From Rhodothermales bacterium (GTDB lineage Bacteria; Bacteroidota; Rhodothermia; Rhodothermales; UBA10348), in NCBI GenBank assembly GCA_028284865.1, contig JANQQV010000028.1, positions 1 to 51,952 of the forward strand: a stretch of DNA of 51,952 bases, in the 5' to 3' direction. This document shows, one piece after another, positions 34,509 through 42,713 of the stretch. The translations under genes were made by a program, and so were the position numbers. Position 1 is the stretch's first letter. The number at the start of each line of letters is the position of its first letter. Below the pieces are notes generated by a model. The model did no database searches and was not told the origin of the DNA. It was given only the letters and a program-made list of their open reading frames with translations.

Positions 34509-34541
34509 GGCCGGGCTGCGCATGCAGCCCGGCCTTTTTTT
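34509..34541 (+). terminator. Rho-independent terminator after second fasciclin gene
   Basis: GGCCGGGCTGC (34509-34519) pairs perfectly with GCAGCCCGGCC (34524-34534) over a 4-nt loop, followed by seven T. It is the strongest terminator in the window. Confidence 0.95.
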
Positions 34542-34626
34542 GTTTGGACCGGCGCTGCCGTGGTTGATTGCCATCATGAATCGATAGATTGAGCCGATTG
34601 TCTTCGCTCATTCAACGGTTCGAATC

Positions 34627-35742
34627 GTGACTTCCCGCCGCGCCTTCCTCAAGACCGCTTCTCTGGCCGCTGCCGCTTTGCCTTTTGCCGGGTGCGCCTC
34701 TGAAGCATCATCCAAATCGTTGAACATCCTGATTCTCGGGGGTACCTCGTTCCTCGGGCCCCAGCAGATCGCCTATGCGCTGGATCGAGGCCATTCCATC
34801 ACGACATTTACCCGCGGGCAGACAAGGCCGACGACCCACGCCGACGTGTTTGACCGGGTCGAGTCCTTGATCGGAGATCGCGAAAATGACCTTGAAGCCC
34901 TCAAGGGTCGTGAATGGGATGCCGTCATCGACAACTCAGGCCGTCAGGTCTCCTGGACCACCGCCACGGCCGAGTTGCTGAGGGATACGGTCGACCTGTA
35001 TGTCTACACCTCGTCGACCGGTGTCTACTACCCATACCTCGGGGATGACATCACGGAGGACACGGTCTTGAACACGGTCGTACCCGAAGGGATTACAGAC
35101 GTGCAGCAGCTGGAGTATGGCTACGGCGTGATGAAGACGCTGTCGGAAATGGAAGCCCGCCGTGTCTTTGGTGATGATCGCACCATCGTCGTCCGCCCTA
35201 CCTACATGATAGGCCCTGGTGACCGGACGGATCGCTTTACCTATTGGCCACTTCGACTGCGGGAAGGAGGACAGGTGATGGTACCCGGTCCGGATGACCC
35301 GGTCCAATACATGGATGTTCGGGATATCGCAGAGTGGATGATCCGGCTCATCGAGCAGCGGGCTATTGGCACGTTCAATGGCGTTGGTCCTGCCGGCACA
35401 ACATCCATGATGCAGTTCGTCCAGGAAGCCCATGCTGCCGTGCCGTCATCCGCTGAGTTCGTTTCCGTTGATGATCACGACTTTCTGATCGAGCATGGCG
35501 TTCACGACGCCGTGCCGTGGATCATGCCGGTCGGTGAGAACTATGGGTCAGCGCGTGCAAACCCGACGCGCGGCATCGAGAGCGGCCTGACCTATCGTCC
35601 ACTGGCTCAGAGCCTGCAGGATATCCTGACATGGTGGGATTCAGGCGTTATTGATGACGGCCGCCGAGCACGCCTGCTCGGTGCTGAATCGTCCCTGATG
35701 CAGCGCGAAGCTGCGATTCTGGAGGCTTGGTCCAACCGTTAG
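34627..35742 (+). CDS. NAD-dependent epimerase/dehydratase-like protein, Tat-exported lipoprotein
   Basis: Extended short-chain dehydrogenase-like protein of 371 residues with a GTG start. The leader has a twin-arginine motif (SRRAFLKTASLAAAALPFAGC) with a lipobox Cys, so it is probably exported folded and lipid-anchored. A Rossmann motif follows (NILILGGTSFLGPQQIAYALDRGHSITTFTRG). YVYTSSTGVYYPY holds a Ser-Thr-x-x-x-Tyr-like element, and YGYGVMKTLSEMEARRVFG supplies a Tyr-x-x-x-Lys-like pair (YGVMK); VRPTYMIGPGDRTDR is typical of the extended family. Secreted members of this group are common in Bacteroidota-like genomes and mostly uncharacterised; substrate unknown. Confidence 0.88.
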   Translation: MTSRRAFLKTASLAAAALPFAGCASEASSKSLNILILGGTSFLGPQQIAYALDRGHSITTFTRGQTRPTTHADVFDRVESLIGDRENDLEALKGREWDAVIDNSGRQVSWTTATAELLRDTVDLYVYTSSTGVYYPYLGDDITEDTVLNTVVPEGITDVQQLEYGYGVMKTLSEMEARRVFGDDRTIVVRPTYMIGPGDRTDRFTYWPLRLREGGQVMVPGPDDPVQYMDVRDIAEWMIRLIEQRAIGTFNGVGPAGTTSMMQFVQEAHAAVPSSAEFVSVDDHDFLIEHGVHDAVPWIMPVGENYGSARANPTRGIESGLTYRPLAQSLQDILTWWDSGVIDDGRRARLLGAESSLMQREAAILEAWSNR

Positions 35743-35921
35743 CCGCATGTTGAGCGCGGCCTGACCGTGGAAAGGCCCTGGTGAACAAGCGTCAAAAGTG
35801 CCGGGTGCAGCCCTACATCGGCCGTAGGGAAGCCTTGCCAGTGCAGGTCGCCGCCGCCTGCCCAGCGCGGGATGCATGTCGCCGGATCTTTGGGGCGCAT
35901 CCATCAGCCCGGTCGCAGATC

Positions 35922-37106
35922 ATGCGCCACTTAATCTTGCTCGCACTGGTCGGCGTATTCATCGCTGGCTCTGCACATGCTCAACAGGTTTCGTTCTTCG
36001 GGTTCGTCAAGTCCGAGACGATCCACGATACCCGTCAGGTTGCCCAGGTCCGTGAGGGTCAGTTTCTGCTGTATCCACTCTCGGAATTTGACGCGAATGC
36101 AGACGGACGAGATGACAACGCACAATCGAACCTGCTCATGGCCGCTTTTCAGTCGCGTGTTGGCGTTCGCGGCACCGAAGCATCCATTGCAGGCGGTCAG
36201 GTGACCGGTCTCCTGGAGGCTGACTTCTTTGGCCAGAACAACACGGCTGTCAGCATGCTGCGGCTGCGCCACGCCAACGTGCAGTGGTCTAAAGGCGCTC
36301 ATGTGCTGTTGGCCGGCCAGACCTGGTCGCCCATGTTCACGGCGGGCCTTCATCCAGGAGTTGTGGGTTTTGCAACCGGAGCCCCGTTCCAACCTTTTGC
36401 TCGCTTTCCGCAGGTTCGGTACACCGTGTCGTCCGGTGCGAATTCGCTTCTGCTCGCCGCATCCACGCAGCGCGATGCCTTCGAGGAGATCGGTGGCAGC
36501 AAGATGCAGCATCAGTCGGGACAACCCGCTCTCCATCTGCATGCAACCACCACGCGCGGGTCGATCACCCTGGGAGCCGGCGCGACGACCAAGAAGATTC
36601 TCCTGGAGCTTGAAGGCCCCACGTTCAGATCCAGCGCCGGCACGATGTACGGGCGTTGGGCCGGCTCGTCTTCAACACTTGTCGTGAAAGCCGTTTTGGG
36701 TGACGACCTGTCAGATCATCTAATGACCGGCGGCTTTTTCTCGACGACCACGGGCGAAGCTCTCCCGACCCGGGTCAGGACCGTCTGGGGCGAATGGACG
36801 CATCAGTGGACCGATCATCTGGACACCGGATTGTTTGCCGGTCACCTGCAGAATCTGGGAGTGGTTGGCGAAGACTCGGTGACTCCCGCCGAGCTATTCA
36901 TGCGTGCTCATGACATGGCCTCATTGGTCCGTTTGGCTCCACGCGTAGGCTACCGCGAATCCAATCTCCGAGTCGCCTTTGAAATCGAGATTACCAGCGC
37001 CAGGTACGCGACTGAATTTGATTCCTCGTTCCGTCCGCTGACCCAAAACGCTCAGGACCGTGTGACGAACGTCCGGTCCTTGCTTGCCGTCTATTATCAC
37101 TTCTGA
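35922..37106 (+). CDS. Outer-membrane porin-like beta-barrel protein (DcaP-like)
   Basis: Exported barrel protein of about 394 residues: signal peptide MRHLILLALVGVFIAGSAHAQ, then alternating strands. The start of the mature part, SFFGFVKSETIHDTRQV, and SRVGVRGTEASIAGGQVTGLLEADFFGQ followed by RLRHANVQWSKGAHVLLAGQTWSPMF resemble DcaP/short-chain carboxylate porins. It ends SLLAVYYHF, with the aromatic residue expected for barrel assembly. The frame extends to 35781, but only ATG 35922 yields a signal peptide. The MFS transporter begins 3 bp after its stop, so outer and inner membrane steps for one substrate are probably encoded together. Confidence 0.82.
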   Translation: MRHLILLALVGVFIAGSAHAQQVSFFGFVKSETIHDTRQVAQVREGQFLLYPLSEFDANADGRDDNAQSNLLMAAFQSRVGVRGTEASIAGGQVTGLLEADFFGQNNTAVSMLRLRHANVQWSKGAHVLLAGQTWSPMFTAGLHPGVVGFATGAPFQPFARFPQVRYTVSSGANSLLLAASTQRDAFEEIGGSKMQHQSGQPALHLHATTTRGSITLGAGATTKKILLELEGPTFRSSAGTMYGRWAGSSSTLVVKAVLGDDLSDHLMTGGFFSTTTGEALPTRVRTVWGEWTHQWTDHLDTGLFAGHLQNLGVVGEDSVTPAELFMRAHDMASLVRLAPRVGYRESNLRVAFEIEITSARYATEFDSSFRPLTQNAQDRVTNVRSLLAVYYHF

Positions 37107-37109
37107 TCC

Positions 37110-38405
37110 ATGCTGAATCCTGCTAATCGCTGGCGAGTCGTTCTCGGCGCGCTGCTCATCCAGATGTGCCTTGGGGCCATCTACGCCTGGTCTGTTTTCA
37201 CTCCCGATCTGCTCACGGCCGGCTGGTCAAAACTCCAGACCCAAATCGTCTTTGCCGTGGGTTTGGCGCTCTTCGCCCTTTCCATGGTGGTCTCCGGACG
37301 GTTGATGTCCACCTGGGGGCCGCGGCGATTGGCCGTGATAGGCGGGTTGACGCTGGGCGGCGGCTATGCATTCGCGGGACTGATGGGAGGTACGTCCTTC
37401 ATCTGGACGTTGCTCGGTGTGGGAGTGATCGGCGGCATCGGAATTGGAACGGCCTATGTCGTTCCCATCGCCGTCGGAATCCGGTGGTTTCCGGATCGCA
37501 AGGGAGTCATTTCGGGCGTAGCCGTGGCCGGTTTCGGATTCGGCGCCATGGGTTGGATCAAGCTGGCAGGGGCCTGGGGTGGCTTACTCGAAAGCATGGG
37601 CCTCGGCATGACATGGGTCCTCTATGGGGCCGTTTTCGCTGCGCTCGTCGTTACTGGAGCGATCTGGATGATCATGCCCGCTGACGGATGGCAACCTGAT
37701 GGCTACGTGGCGCCGTCCTCTCCGGGCACGGGTGGCGAGGACTTCACGCCAGGCGAGATGATGAAAACCCCCCAGTTCCACCTGATTTCGCTGACGTTCA
37801 TGGTCAGTGCAGGAGCGGGCCTGATGGCCATCGGGTTGATGAAGCTCTTTCCTGTGGAAGCGTTGACCGCGGGCGGCATGTCCGCAGCTCAAGCCAGCGC
37901 TGTAGCTGGTACCGCCATGGCCGTGTTCTTCAGCCTGGCCAACGGGATCGGCCGCGTCGCATGGGGGACCATCAGCGACAAGCTCGGCCGCAAGCGCTCG
38001 GTCGTGATCATGGCTGCCTCCCAGGGCATTCTGTTGCTGCTTTTCACCATGGCAGCCAGTGAAGCCTGGACGCTCTATCTGATGGCAACACTGATCGGGT
38101 TCAACTTCGGTGGCAACTTCGCGCTTTTTCCCGCCCTCACGGCAGATGAGTTCGGTATCCGGTCCGTGGGCAAGAATTACCCCTGGATATTCCTGGCCTA
38201 TGGTGTGGGTGGCATCGTATTCCCGATCCTCGGCGGTCTGCTGGGCGACATGGGCAACTTCCCGCTCGCCTTTACGGTGACCGGCGTCCTCTGTCTACTC
38301 GGAGCTGTAGCCGCATGGTTGGTCTTCCCGCCTCACCTTGACGAGGCCAAGCAGCCGTTTACCATCCACGGGTTCATACACAATGCGCACTTCTTCGGGC
38401 GATGA
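37110..38405 (+). CDS. MFS transporter, oxalate/formate antiporter (OFA) family
   Basis: Inner-membrane major facilitator with about 12 helices, 431 residues. The N-terminus NRWRVVLGALLIQMCLGAIYAWSVFTPDL is the OFA signature, followed by GRLMSTWGPRRLAVIGG, GIGIGTAYVVPIAVGIRWFPDRKGVISGVAVAGFGFGAMGW, and in the second half NGIGRVAWGTISDKLGRKRSVVIM and PALTADEFGIRSVGKNYPWIFLAYGVGG. OFA members carry oxalate, formate, lactate or similar small acids; which one cannot be told here. The porin gene 3 bp upstream makes an uptake pair likely. Confidence 0.93.
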   Translation: MLNPANRWRVVLGALLIQMCLGAIYAWSVFTPDLLTAGWSKLQTQIVFAVGLALFALSMVVSGRLMSTWGPRRLAVIGGLTLGGGYAFAGLMGGTSFIWTLLGVGVIGGIGIGTAYVVPIAVGIRWFPDRKGVISGVAVAGFGFGAMGWIKLAGAWGGLLESMGLGMTWVLYGAVFAALVVTGAIWMIMPADGWQPDGYVAPSSPGTGGEDFTPGEMMKTPQFHLISLTFMVSAGAGLMAIGLMKLFPVEALTAGGMSAAQASAVAGTAMAVFFSLANGIGRVAWGTISDKLGRKRSVVIMAASQGILLLLFTMAASEAWTLYLMATLIGFNFGGNFALFPALTADEFGIRSVGKNYPWIFLAYGVGGIVFPILGGLLGDMGNFPLAFTVTGVLCLLGAVAAWLVFPPHLDEAKQPFTIHGFIHNAHFFGR

Positions 38406-38427
38406 GCGCGTCACCGCGTCTCAAGAC

Positions 38428-38796
38428 CTAGAGCCAAAGGATTCCCGCAGACATCGCGAGCATCAGGAGAGCCGGGACCGATTTCATCATCGGATCCCCC
38501 ACCTTGAGGTGCATGGCGATAGCGCCGACCATCAATACGCCAACGATGGCAGCAGAAGGCCGGATGAGTTCTGGCATCCAGAATCCAAGGATCAAGGCAA
38601 CGGCTGCGCCGACTTTCAAAGTGCCTACAATGAAGAAGGCTGCGGAAGGCAGGCCATACGCGCTGAACTCTTCCTTGAGGTTCTTGGCAGCACCACCTCT
38701 ATAGGAGGTCGCCGACTTGGAGCGCAGCAGCCAGACGTTGAGAAGGCCTACGGCAACGATGAGTTGAAAGAGGGCGGGCAGGCTGAAATCAGGCAT
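38428..38796 (-). CDS. DoxX-like membrane protein
   Basis: Four-helix membrane protein of about 122 residues matching DoxX-like small proteins: FQLIVAVGLLNVWLLRS, GAAKNLKEEFSAYGLPSAAFFIVGTLKVGAAVALILGFW, IRPSAAIVGVLMVGAIAMHLKVGDP, and a final helix. The long frame starts at 38850, but ATG 38796 (MPDFSLPALFQ) gives the usual family N-terminus. It is divergent from another DoxX-like gene 68 bp away. Function of the family is unclear; some members belong to redox-linked membrane complexes. Confidence 0.82.
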   Translation of the reverse strand: MPDFSLPALFQLIVAVGLLNVWLLRSKSATSYRGGAAKNLKEEFSAYGLPSAAFFIVGTLKVGAAVALILGFWMPELIRPSAAIVGVLMVGAIAMHLKVGDPMMKSVPALLMLAMSAGILWL

Positions 38797-38864
38797 GGCA
38801 TTCTCCGATGTATGAACTGTCAGTATAGGAGAAACGAGGTGCTTTATCACGGGTTTGCCAAGGT

Positions 38865-39212
38865 ATGAGCAACCTGTTTATCACCCTCACTGCGCTCACG
38901 GGGGTATTCTTTCTTTACTACGGCATCTCCTGCCTGACGTCGAAGGCCATGAAGGCTGAGTTCGAACGATTTGGGGTACCCAAGCTTCGCATCCTGATCG
39001 GCATCCTGGAGATCATGGGGGGCGTCGGGCTGCTGGTTGGATTCGTGATTCCCATCCTTGGCGTGCTCGCGGCCTCCGGCATCGGCCTGCTGATGATCAT
39101 CGTCGTGATCCAGCGCATTCAGCAAGGCGACTCCCTGACCGAGATGGCCCAAGCGGCCGTCTTTGCCCTGATTGCGATCTGGCTAGCAGTATTTGGCTAC
39201 ATCCAACTGTAG
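38865..39212 (+). CDS. DoxX-like membrane protein
   Basis: Four-helix membrane protein of 115 residues, the same general type as its divergent neighbour: LTALTGVFFLYYGISCLTS, KAMKAEFERFGVPKLRILIGILEIMGGVGLLVGFVIPIL, AASGIGLLMIIVVIQRIQQGDS, and AAVFALIAIWLAVFGYIQL. The cytosolic E(E)F-x-x-(F/Y)G-(V/L)P motif recurs in both proteins. The shared 68-bp gap implies joint regulation from one control region. Function is unknown. Confidence 0.85.
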   Translation: MSNLFITLTALTGVFFLYYGISCLTSKAMKAEFERFGVPKLRILIGILEIMGGVGLLVGFVIPILGVLAASGIGLLMIIVVIQRIQQGDSLTEMAQAAVFALIAIWLAVFGYIQL

Positions 39213-39269
39213 CGCTCGTGCTTCTGCGAGGTCAGACCTGGGCTAAAGATGCGCCTACATCGAGGCCGT

Positions 39270-39764
39270 TCAATTACCGTCGCCTCGCGATGGGATGGGT
39301 GGTCGTTCAGGGCAGCCTTCGGTTTCAACCGTGTAGGTCAGCGAAACAGCCTTCCAACCGTCATTGGTTTTGACCAGGGACACCGTATCCACTCCGCAAT
39401 GCGTGAACTCACCGTTGAGGTGGAAGTCGTAGGGAGCCCACACCAGCGCGACCCCTTTCTGGACCAAGACCGTAGCGTCAAACAAGCGCTCGTGGTAGGT
39501 ATCGGTGGCATTTTCAACCTGCGTTGCGAACTCCTCTGCACTGGAGAAATAGGCCTGATGCGTACCATCCCGATCGGTCGTCGAGTAGAGGATTCCCTCG
39601 GGCATCATGGCTGTCCGGATCAGGCTGCCATACTTCTGATTGATCCCATCCATGATTTGTTGGGCTACAGCTAGGATGGCTGCTTCTTCAGGATCTTGTG
39701 CACACGCTACGACGGTGGCTGCACACATCAACAAGCAACAGATCAGACTACGCACGGTCGTCAC
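39270..39764 (-). CDS. Exported NTF2/DUF4440-like protein
   Basis: Protein of 164 residues with a hydrophobic leader ending VVACAQ, which could be either a signal peptidase I site or a lipobox (VVAC). The domain is NTF2-like: EEAAILAVAQQIMDGINQKYGSLIRTAMMPEGILYSTTDRDGT, VALVWAPYDFHLNGEFTHCGVDTVSLVKTNDGWKAVSLTYTVE. Two Cys may form a disulfide in the periplasm. Its start overlaps the end of the zinc-ribbon gene by 17 bp, so it is downstream in the same unit. Substrate unknown. Confidence 0.8.
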   Translation of the reverse strand: MTTVRSLICCLLMCAATVVACAQDPEEAAILAVAQQIMDGINQKYGSLIRTAMMPEGILYSTTDRDGTHQAYFSSAEEFATQVENATDTYHERLFDATVLVQKGVALVWAPYDFHLNGEFTHCGVDTVSLVKTNDGWKAVSLTYTVETEGCPERPPIPSRGDGN

Positions 39765-40281
39765 GGGTAGGTTCGGGAAAAGAAACGGCCAGTCCCGGAT
39801 AGTCCGGAATGATCTCGCGTACAGCGGCGTATGCGCTCATGATTTCCGAGAGCTCGCGGGCATTTGGCAAGTAAGCTTCCTTGCTGCGCGCATAGATCCT
39901 GCGTTCAGTATCGCACTTGATGCACCGCGCTGTCAGGACCCCCGTGTCAGCGCCCATGGCCGTGATTTGGACCAGTGCTGAGCCGCATGTCGAGCAAGGA
40001 GGTGACGTATACACTGAACTGCGGATTTCACGGAGTCGATCTTTCCGGGTCTCGAAAGCCATGACCGTCTCCTTTTTGGCCTGATTGGCTTGGGCGCGTT
40101 GCCGCTCCGCTTCGTCAGCCTCTCGCCGTTGCCGCTCTCGGGCTTCAGTTTGGCGGGCTCGTTGCTCCTTCAGCTCCCGACGCCGTTTCTCTTTGCGGAA
40201 CGCGATAACCGTCAACGGCAGCACGATGGCTGCCGCCAAGATGAACGTGATGGCCAGAACCTGGATCTGGGTGTCCGACAT
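39748..40281 (-). CDS. Membrane-anchored coiled-coil protein with zinc ribbon
   Basis: Protein of about 177 residues I cannot assign to a family. One N-terminal membrane helix (TQIQVLAITFILAAAIVLPLTVIAF), a very charged helix of about 50 residues rich in Arg, Glu and Gln (KEKRRRELKEQRARQ...), then a C-terminal domain with two Cys-x-x-Cys pairs (CSTC and CIKC, 29 residues apart) that should bind zinc. ATG 40281 starts just before the membrane helix and is preferred over the longer frame from 40320. The NTF2-like gene overlaps its 3' end. Confidence 0.75.
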   Translation of the reverse strand: MSDTQIQVLAITFILAAAIVLPLTVIAFRKEKRRRELKEQRARQTEARERQRREADEAERQRAQANQAKKETVMAFETRKDRLREIRSSVYTSPPCSTCGSALVQITAMGADTGVLTARCIKCDTERRIYARSKEAYLPNARELSEIMSAYAAVREIIPDYPGLAVSFPEPTRDDRA

Positions 40282-40320
40282 GGATTGGCGCGATACGGGG
40301 AGGCAGCACCAATAAAACAA

Positions 40321-40353
40321 AAAATCCGATCACCTGACGGCGAATCGGATTTT
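40321..40353 (-). terminator. Terminator after tRNA(CAU)
   Basis: AAAATCCGAT (40321-40330) pairs with ATCGGATTTT (40344-40353). On the minus strand it lies just past the tRNA 3' end and is followed by a T-rich stretch, as expected for a rho-independent terminator. Confidence 0.88.
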
Positions 40354-40357
40354 CGTG

Positions 40358-40430
40358 TGGGCCCGGTAGGACTTGAACCTACGACCTACCGATTATGAGT
40401 CGGCAGCTCTAACCACTGAGCTACGGGCCC
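40358..40430 (-). tRNA. tRNA with CAU anticodon (Ile2 or elongator Met)
   Basis: The minus-strand 73-nt sequence forms a full cloverleaf: acceptor GGGCCCG/CGGGCCC plus A; D-arm GCTC/GAGC with loop AGTGGTTA; anticodon stem GCCGA/TCGGT with loop CTCATAA, anticodon CAU; T-arm GTAGG-TTCAAGT-CCTAC. The short D-loop (GTGGTTAGAGC) and GACTCATAATC...GGTC...TTCAAGTCC resemble tRNA-Ile2, whose C34 is changed to lysidine, more than elongator Met. It lacks the unpaired 5' end of an initiator. CCA is not encoded. Confidence 0.9.
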
Positions 40431-40517
40431 TTGGGGGGCGCAAGATACGAGGTGTCACCGAGACGGTACGCTGAAGAAACCGAGATAATCGGCCTTCGGG
40501 GTTCGTCACCAGTCAGC

Positions 40518-41387
40518 TTACAATCCAATAGTCAGGGAGGCACCAGCCGGGCCGATGTCCAGCGCGAATCGATCGAGTTTGCCTTGATGCTTCCTTGCCA
40601 ACCAGTACCCCATGGAGCCACCCAGGAAGGAACCCGCCATGACGTCAGTTACCCAGTGTTGCTGACGCTGGAGCCGGGTGATGGCAGTACCTGTGGCAAG
40701 GACGCCCATCACGAAAGTGATCGGCCCGGGATAGTACACCATGTAGGGCATGACCAAAGCCCATGCGGTGGTCGCATGGCCGGATGGAAACGAACTGTTC
40801 GTGTTTGACAGCAAACTGAACGTAAATGCGCCTTCCTCCTCGTACGGGCGATTACGTCCCACCAGCGCTCGCTTGGACAAGGACGTGATCGCATAGGCAT
40901 ACACCATGGACTGCAGCGACGTGAACGTGGCATCCTGCAGCTTGGTGCTCGGGGTCAGCAGCGAAGCGCCGAACGCCCCGGCAGCAATGAACTTGGCTTC
41001 CGGCCCACCGAGAAAGTTGGCTACCTCGAGGAAATCGCCGATTCGGGAGTCGGACTTTCGACGTTGTTCCGACATGTCCTCATCCAGCAAGCTGATCGGC
41101 ACGAGGAGAACGGCTACAGTTCCGACCTTCTTGCCGCGCTCCCACGACCAGGACGTTCCCCAGTCCCGAGCATCCTGGACCATCCACTCTGCGAACCGGG
41201 TCGGGCCAGATTGACCAGCTGCCGGACGGATCAGGACCACGGACAAGATGAGTACGGTAGCCGCGGCGCAAGCGACGGTCTTGATTCGAGGGAGGATCAA
41301 CAGACTCCGAGGCGACAATGATTGGCTGTTGGGACGGTCAACGATACTATCGCCCCTTCGCCCGGTCAAACACGTCTGCGAATACAT
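40518..41387 (-). CDS. PAP2-family phosphatase
   Basis: Exported or membrane-bound PAP2 phosphatase, up to 289 residues. A leader helix (TVACAAATVLILSVVLIRPAAG) precedes the catalytic domain: KRALVGRNRPYEEEGAFTF (motif 1), SSFPSGHATTAWALV (motif 2, PSGH), and TRLQRQQHWVTDVMAGSFLGG (motif 3, R-x5-H-x3-D). Family members remove phosphate from lipids such as undecaprenyl pyrophosphate or phosphatidic acid. The ATG at 41387 overlaps the upstream DUF457 gene by 41 bp; in-frame TTG codons just before the leader are alternative starts, so the N-terminus is uncertain. Confidence 0.88.
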   Translation of the reverse strand: MYSQTCLTGRRGDSIVDRPNSQSLSPRSLLILPRIKTVACAAATVLILSVVLIRPAAGQSGPTRFAEWMVQDARDWGTSWSWERGKKVGTVAVLLVPISLLDEDMSEQRRKSDSRIGDFLEVANFLGGPEAKFIAAGAFGASLLTPSTKLQDATFTSLQSMVYAYAITSLSKRALVGRNRPYEEEGAFTFSLLSNTNSSFPSGHATTAWALVMPYMVYYPGPITFVMGVLATGTAITRLQRQQHWVTDVMAGSFLGGSMGYWLARKHQGKLDRFALDIGPAGASLTIGL

Positions 41388-42363
41388 TGCCCCGCGAAGA
41401 GAGCAGCGTAGGTATCTGTTGGAACGTGGTGTAGGTGCCCGTCGAATCCGGGATCAGTCGCCAATGGAAAATGGGAGTCCCATCCTCGTGAAGCCACGCG
41501 TCATTTCGACCGAACCGATAGTCGGTGAACCTCAATCCCAGCGAATCTGCCTCCACCGAATAAAAGCCTTTGGAGAACCACAGCAATCGCTCAACAGCGC
41601 GATCAGCCTCGTGACCTTCCAGTAGATGGGAGTTGCGAGGGACATCGATGAAAGAGCGGGGTGGTGCATTGTCAAAGATGGAAACCAGGCCCACGCGTAT
41701 GGTATCTCCGTCGAGGGCGAGACCTTGCCAGAGTACTGAATTCATCACTGTCGGTGACGAGATGATCTTCTCCGGGAAATGCGTCTCGGCTGCCAGCCCC
41801 TGCTTGAAGACCGAGTGGATGTACCCTTTGACACCCATCCCCCAGGTCAAATACAGCGTCGCGATCAGGATGCCGAGGCTGTTGCGCCACATTCGGGTTT
41901 TGGATCCAACCTCTGCTCTGAGAGCCAGAAGCAAGCCGACCACCAAAGGCAGTGTGAACAGCGGGTCGACGATGAAGATAGAGTCGATTCCAAAGGGGTG
42001 ATCGGTGAACGGCCAGAATATCTGGGTCCCGTAGACCGTGACCAGGTCGATGAAAATGTGGGATGCCAACACCACGAATACCATCAGCGTCCAGTCGCGC
42101 CAGGCCAGGCGGTCGCTTCGATGAATCCGGCTGAGTATCCAGGCGATGATGGGTGAGGCTATCAGAATAACCGGATACGAGTGGCTCGCACCGCGGTGCA
42201 CTGCCAGTGAGGAAACCGGATCCAGAAAGAGGTTGGCCACCACGTCCAAGTCTGGCAGCGTCCCCAGGACGGCTCCCCAGATCGCTCCCTTCTTACCCGC
42301 CTTCTGTCCGACGGTCGCCTCTCCGAATGCTGCCCCAAGGGCAATCTGTGTGATGGAATCCAT
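41347..42363 (-). CDS. DUF457/YdjM-type membrane-bound metal-dependent hydrolase-like protein
   Basis: Membrane protein of 338 residues. Family features: MDSITQIALGAAFGEATVG, GTLPDLDVVANLF, AVHRGASHSYPVILI (HRG-x-x-HS), ASHIFIDLVTVYGTQIFWPFTDHPFG. The Asp and His residues could bind metal, which gave the family its name, but activity is not proven. About four membrane helices lie in the first 180 residues; the C-terminal 160 residues are soluble and beta-rich. The PAP2 gene overlaps its 3' end, so both are probably co-expressed. Confidence 0.88.
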   Translation of the reverse strand: MDSITQIALGAAFGEATVGQKAGKKGAIWGAVLGTLPDLDVVANLFLDPVSSLAVHRGASHSYPVILIASPIIAWILSRIHRSDRLAWRDWTLMVFVVLASHIFIDLVTVYGTQIFWPFTDHPFGIDSIFIVDPLFTLPLVVGLLLALRAEVGSKTRMWRNSLGILIATLYLTWGMGVKGYIHSVFKQGLAAETHFPEKIISSPTVMNSVLWQGLALDGDTIRVGLVSIFDNAPPRSFIDVPRNSHLLEGHEADRAVERLLWFSKGFYSVEADSLGLRFTDYRFGRNDAWLHEDGTPIFHWRLIPDSTGTYTTFQQIPTLLSSRGNVFADVFDRAKGR

Positions 42364-42713
42364 GCGCTGAAACTATAACCCTCTCTCTCCCGGGACTCTT
42401 TGGATCGTCCCTCTTTGTCCTGCCCTTAATCCGGGCCCCTCTTCAGTGCAGTCGGACGGGGAAGCCTTACACGACAAATCGTGAAAGGGATGGGAATCTG
42501 CAGGCAATCAGGGCGTCGCTGATGAAACGCATCACCCGTTCCTGGCGAAATCGTTGGCGCACATGCGTCTGGCCAGATTGGACGTAAAAGAATCGAAAAC
42601 GAATAACAGGAAAATGGGCGGGAATTGTGAAAATGATAAATATCTATCTATGTACTTGGATATGAAATGAAGGCAATTTTATCTTTCGACCTAAATAAAT
42701 AAAGTCATCACGA
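42364..42713 (+). promoter_or_regulatory. AT-rich control region before the Lrp-type gene
   Basis: This 350-bp gap has no plausible gene. Its last 110 bp (about 42600-42710) are clearly richer in A and T than the rest of the window and lead into the Lrp-type regulator. A possible Bacteroidota-style promoter is TTGG at 42656 with TATCTTTC at 42680 (20-bp spacer), a weak match to TTTG/TAnnTTTG. AT-rich DNA would suit Lrp-type autoregulation. The first part (to about 42600) shows nothing I can name. Confidence 0.45.

Noticed and set aside
35800-35875. Segment CCGCCTGCCCAG near the porin leader, reminiscent of a ZTP riboswitch end
   Set aside because: The conserved ZTP end reads CCGCCTGGGCA and the 5' domain is not present here, so the similarity is superficial.
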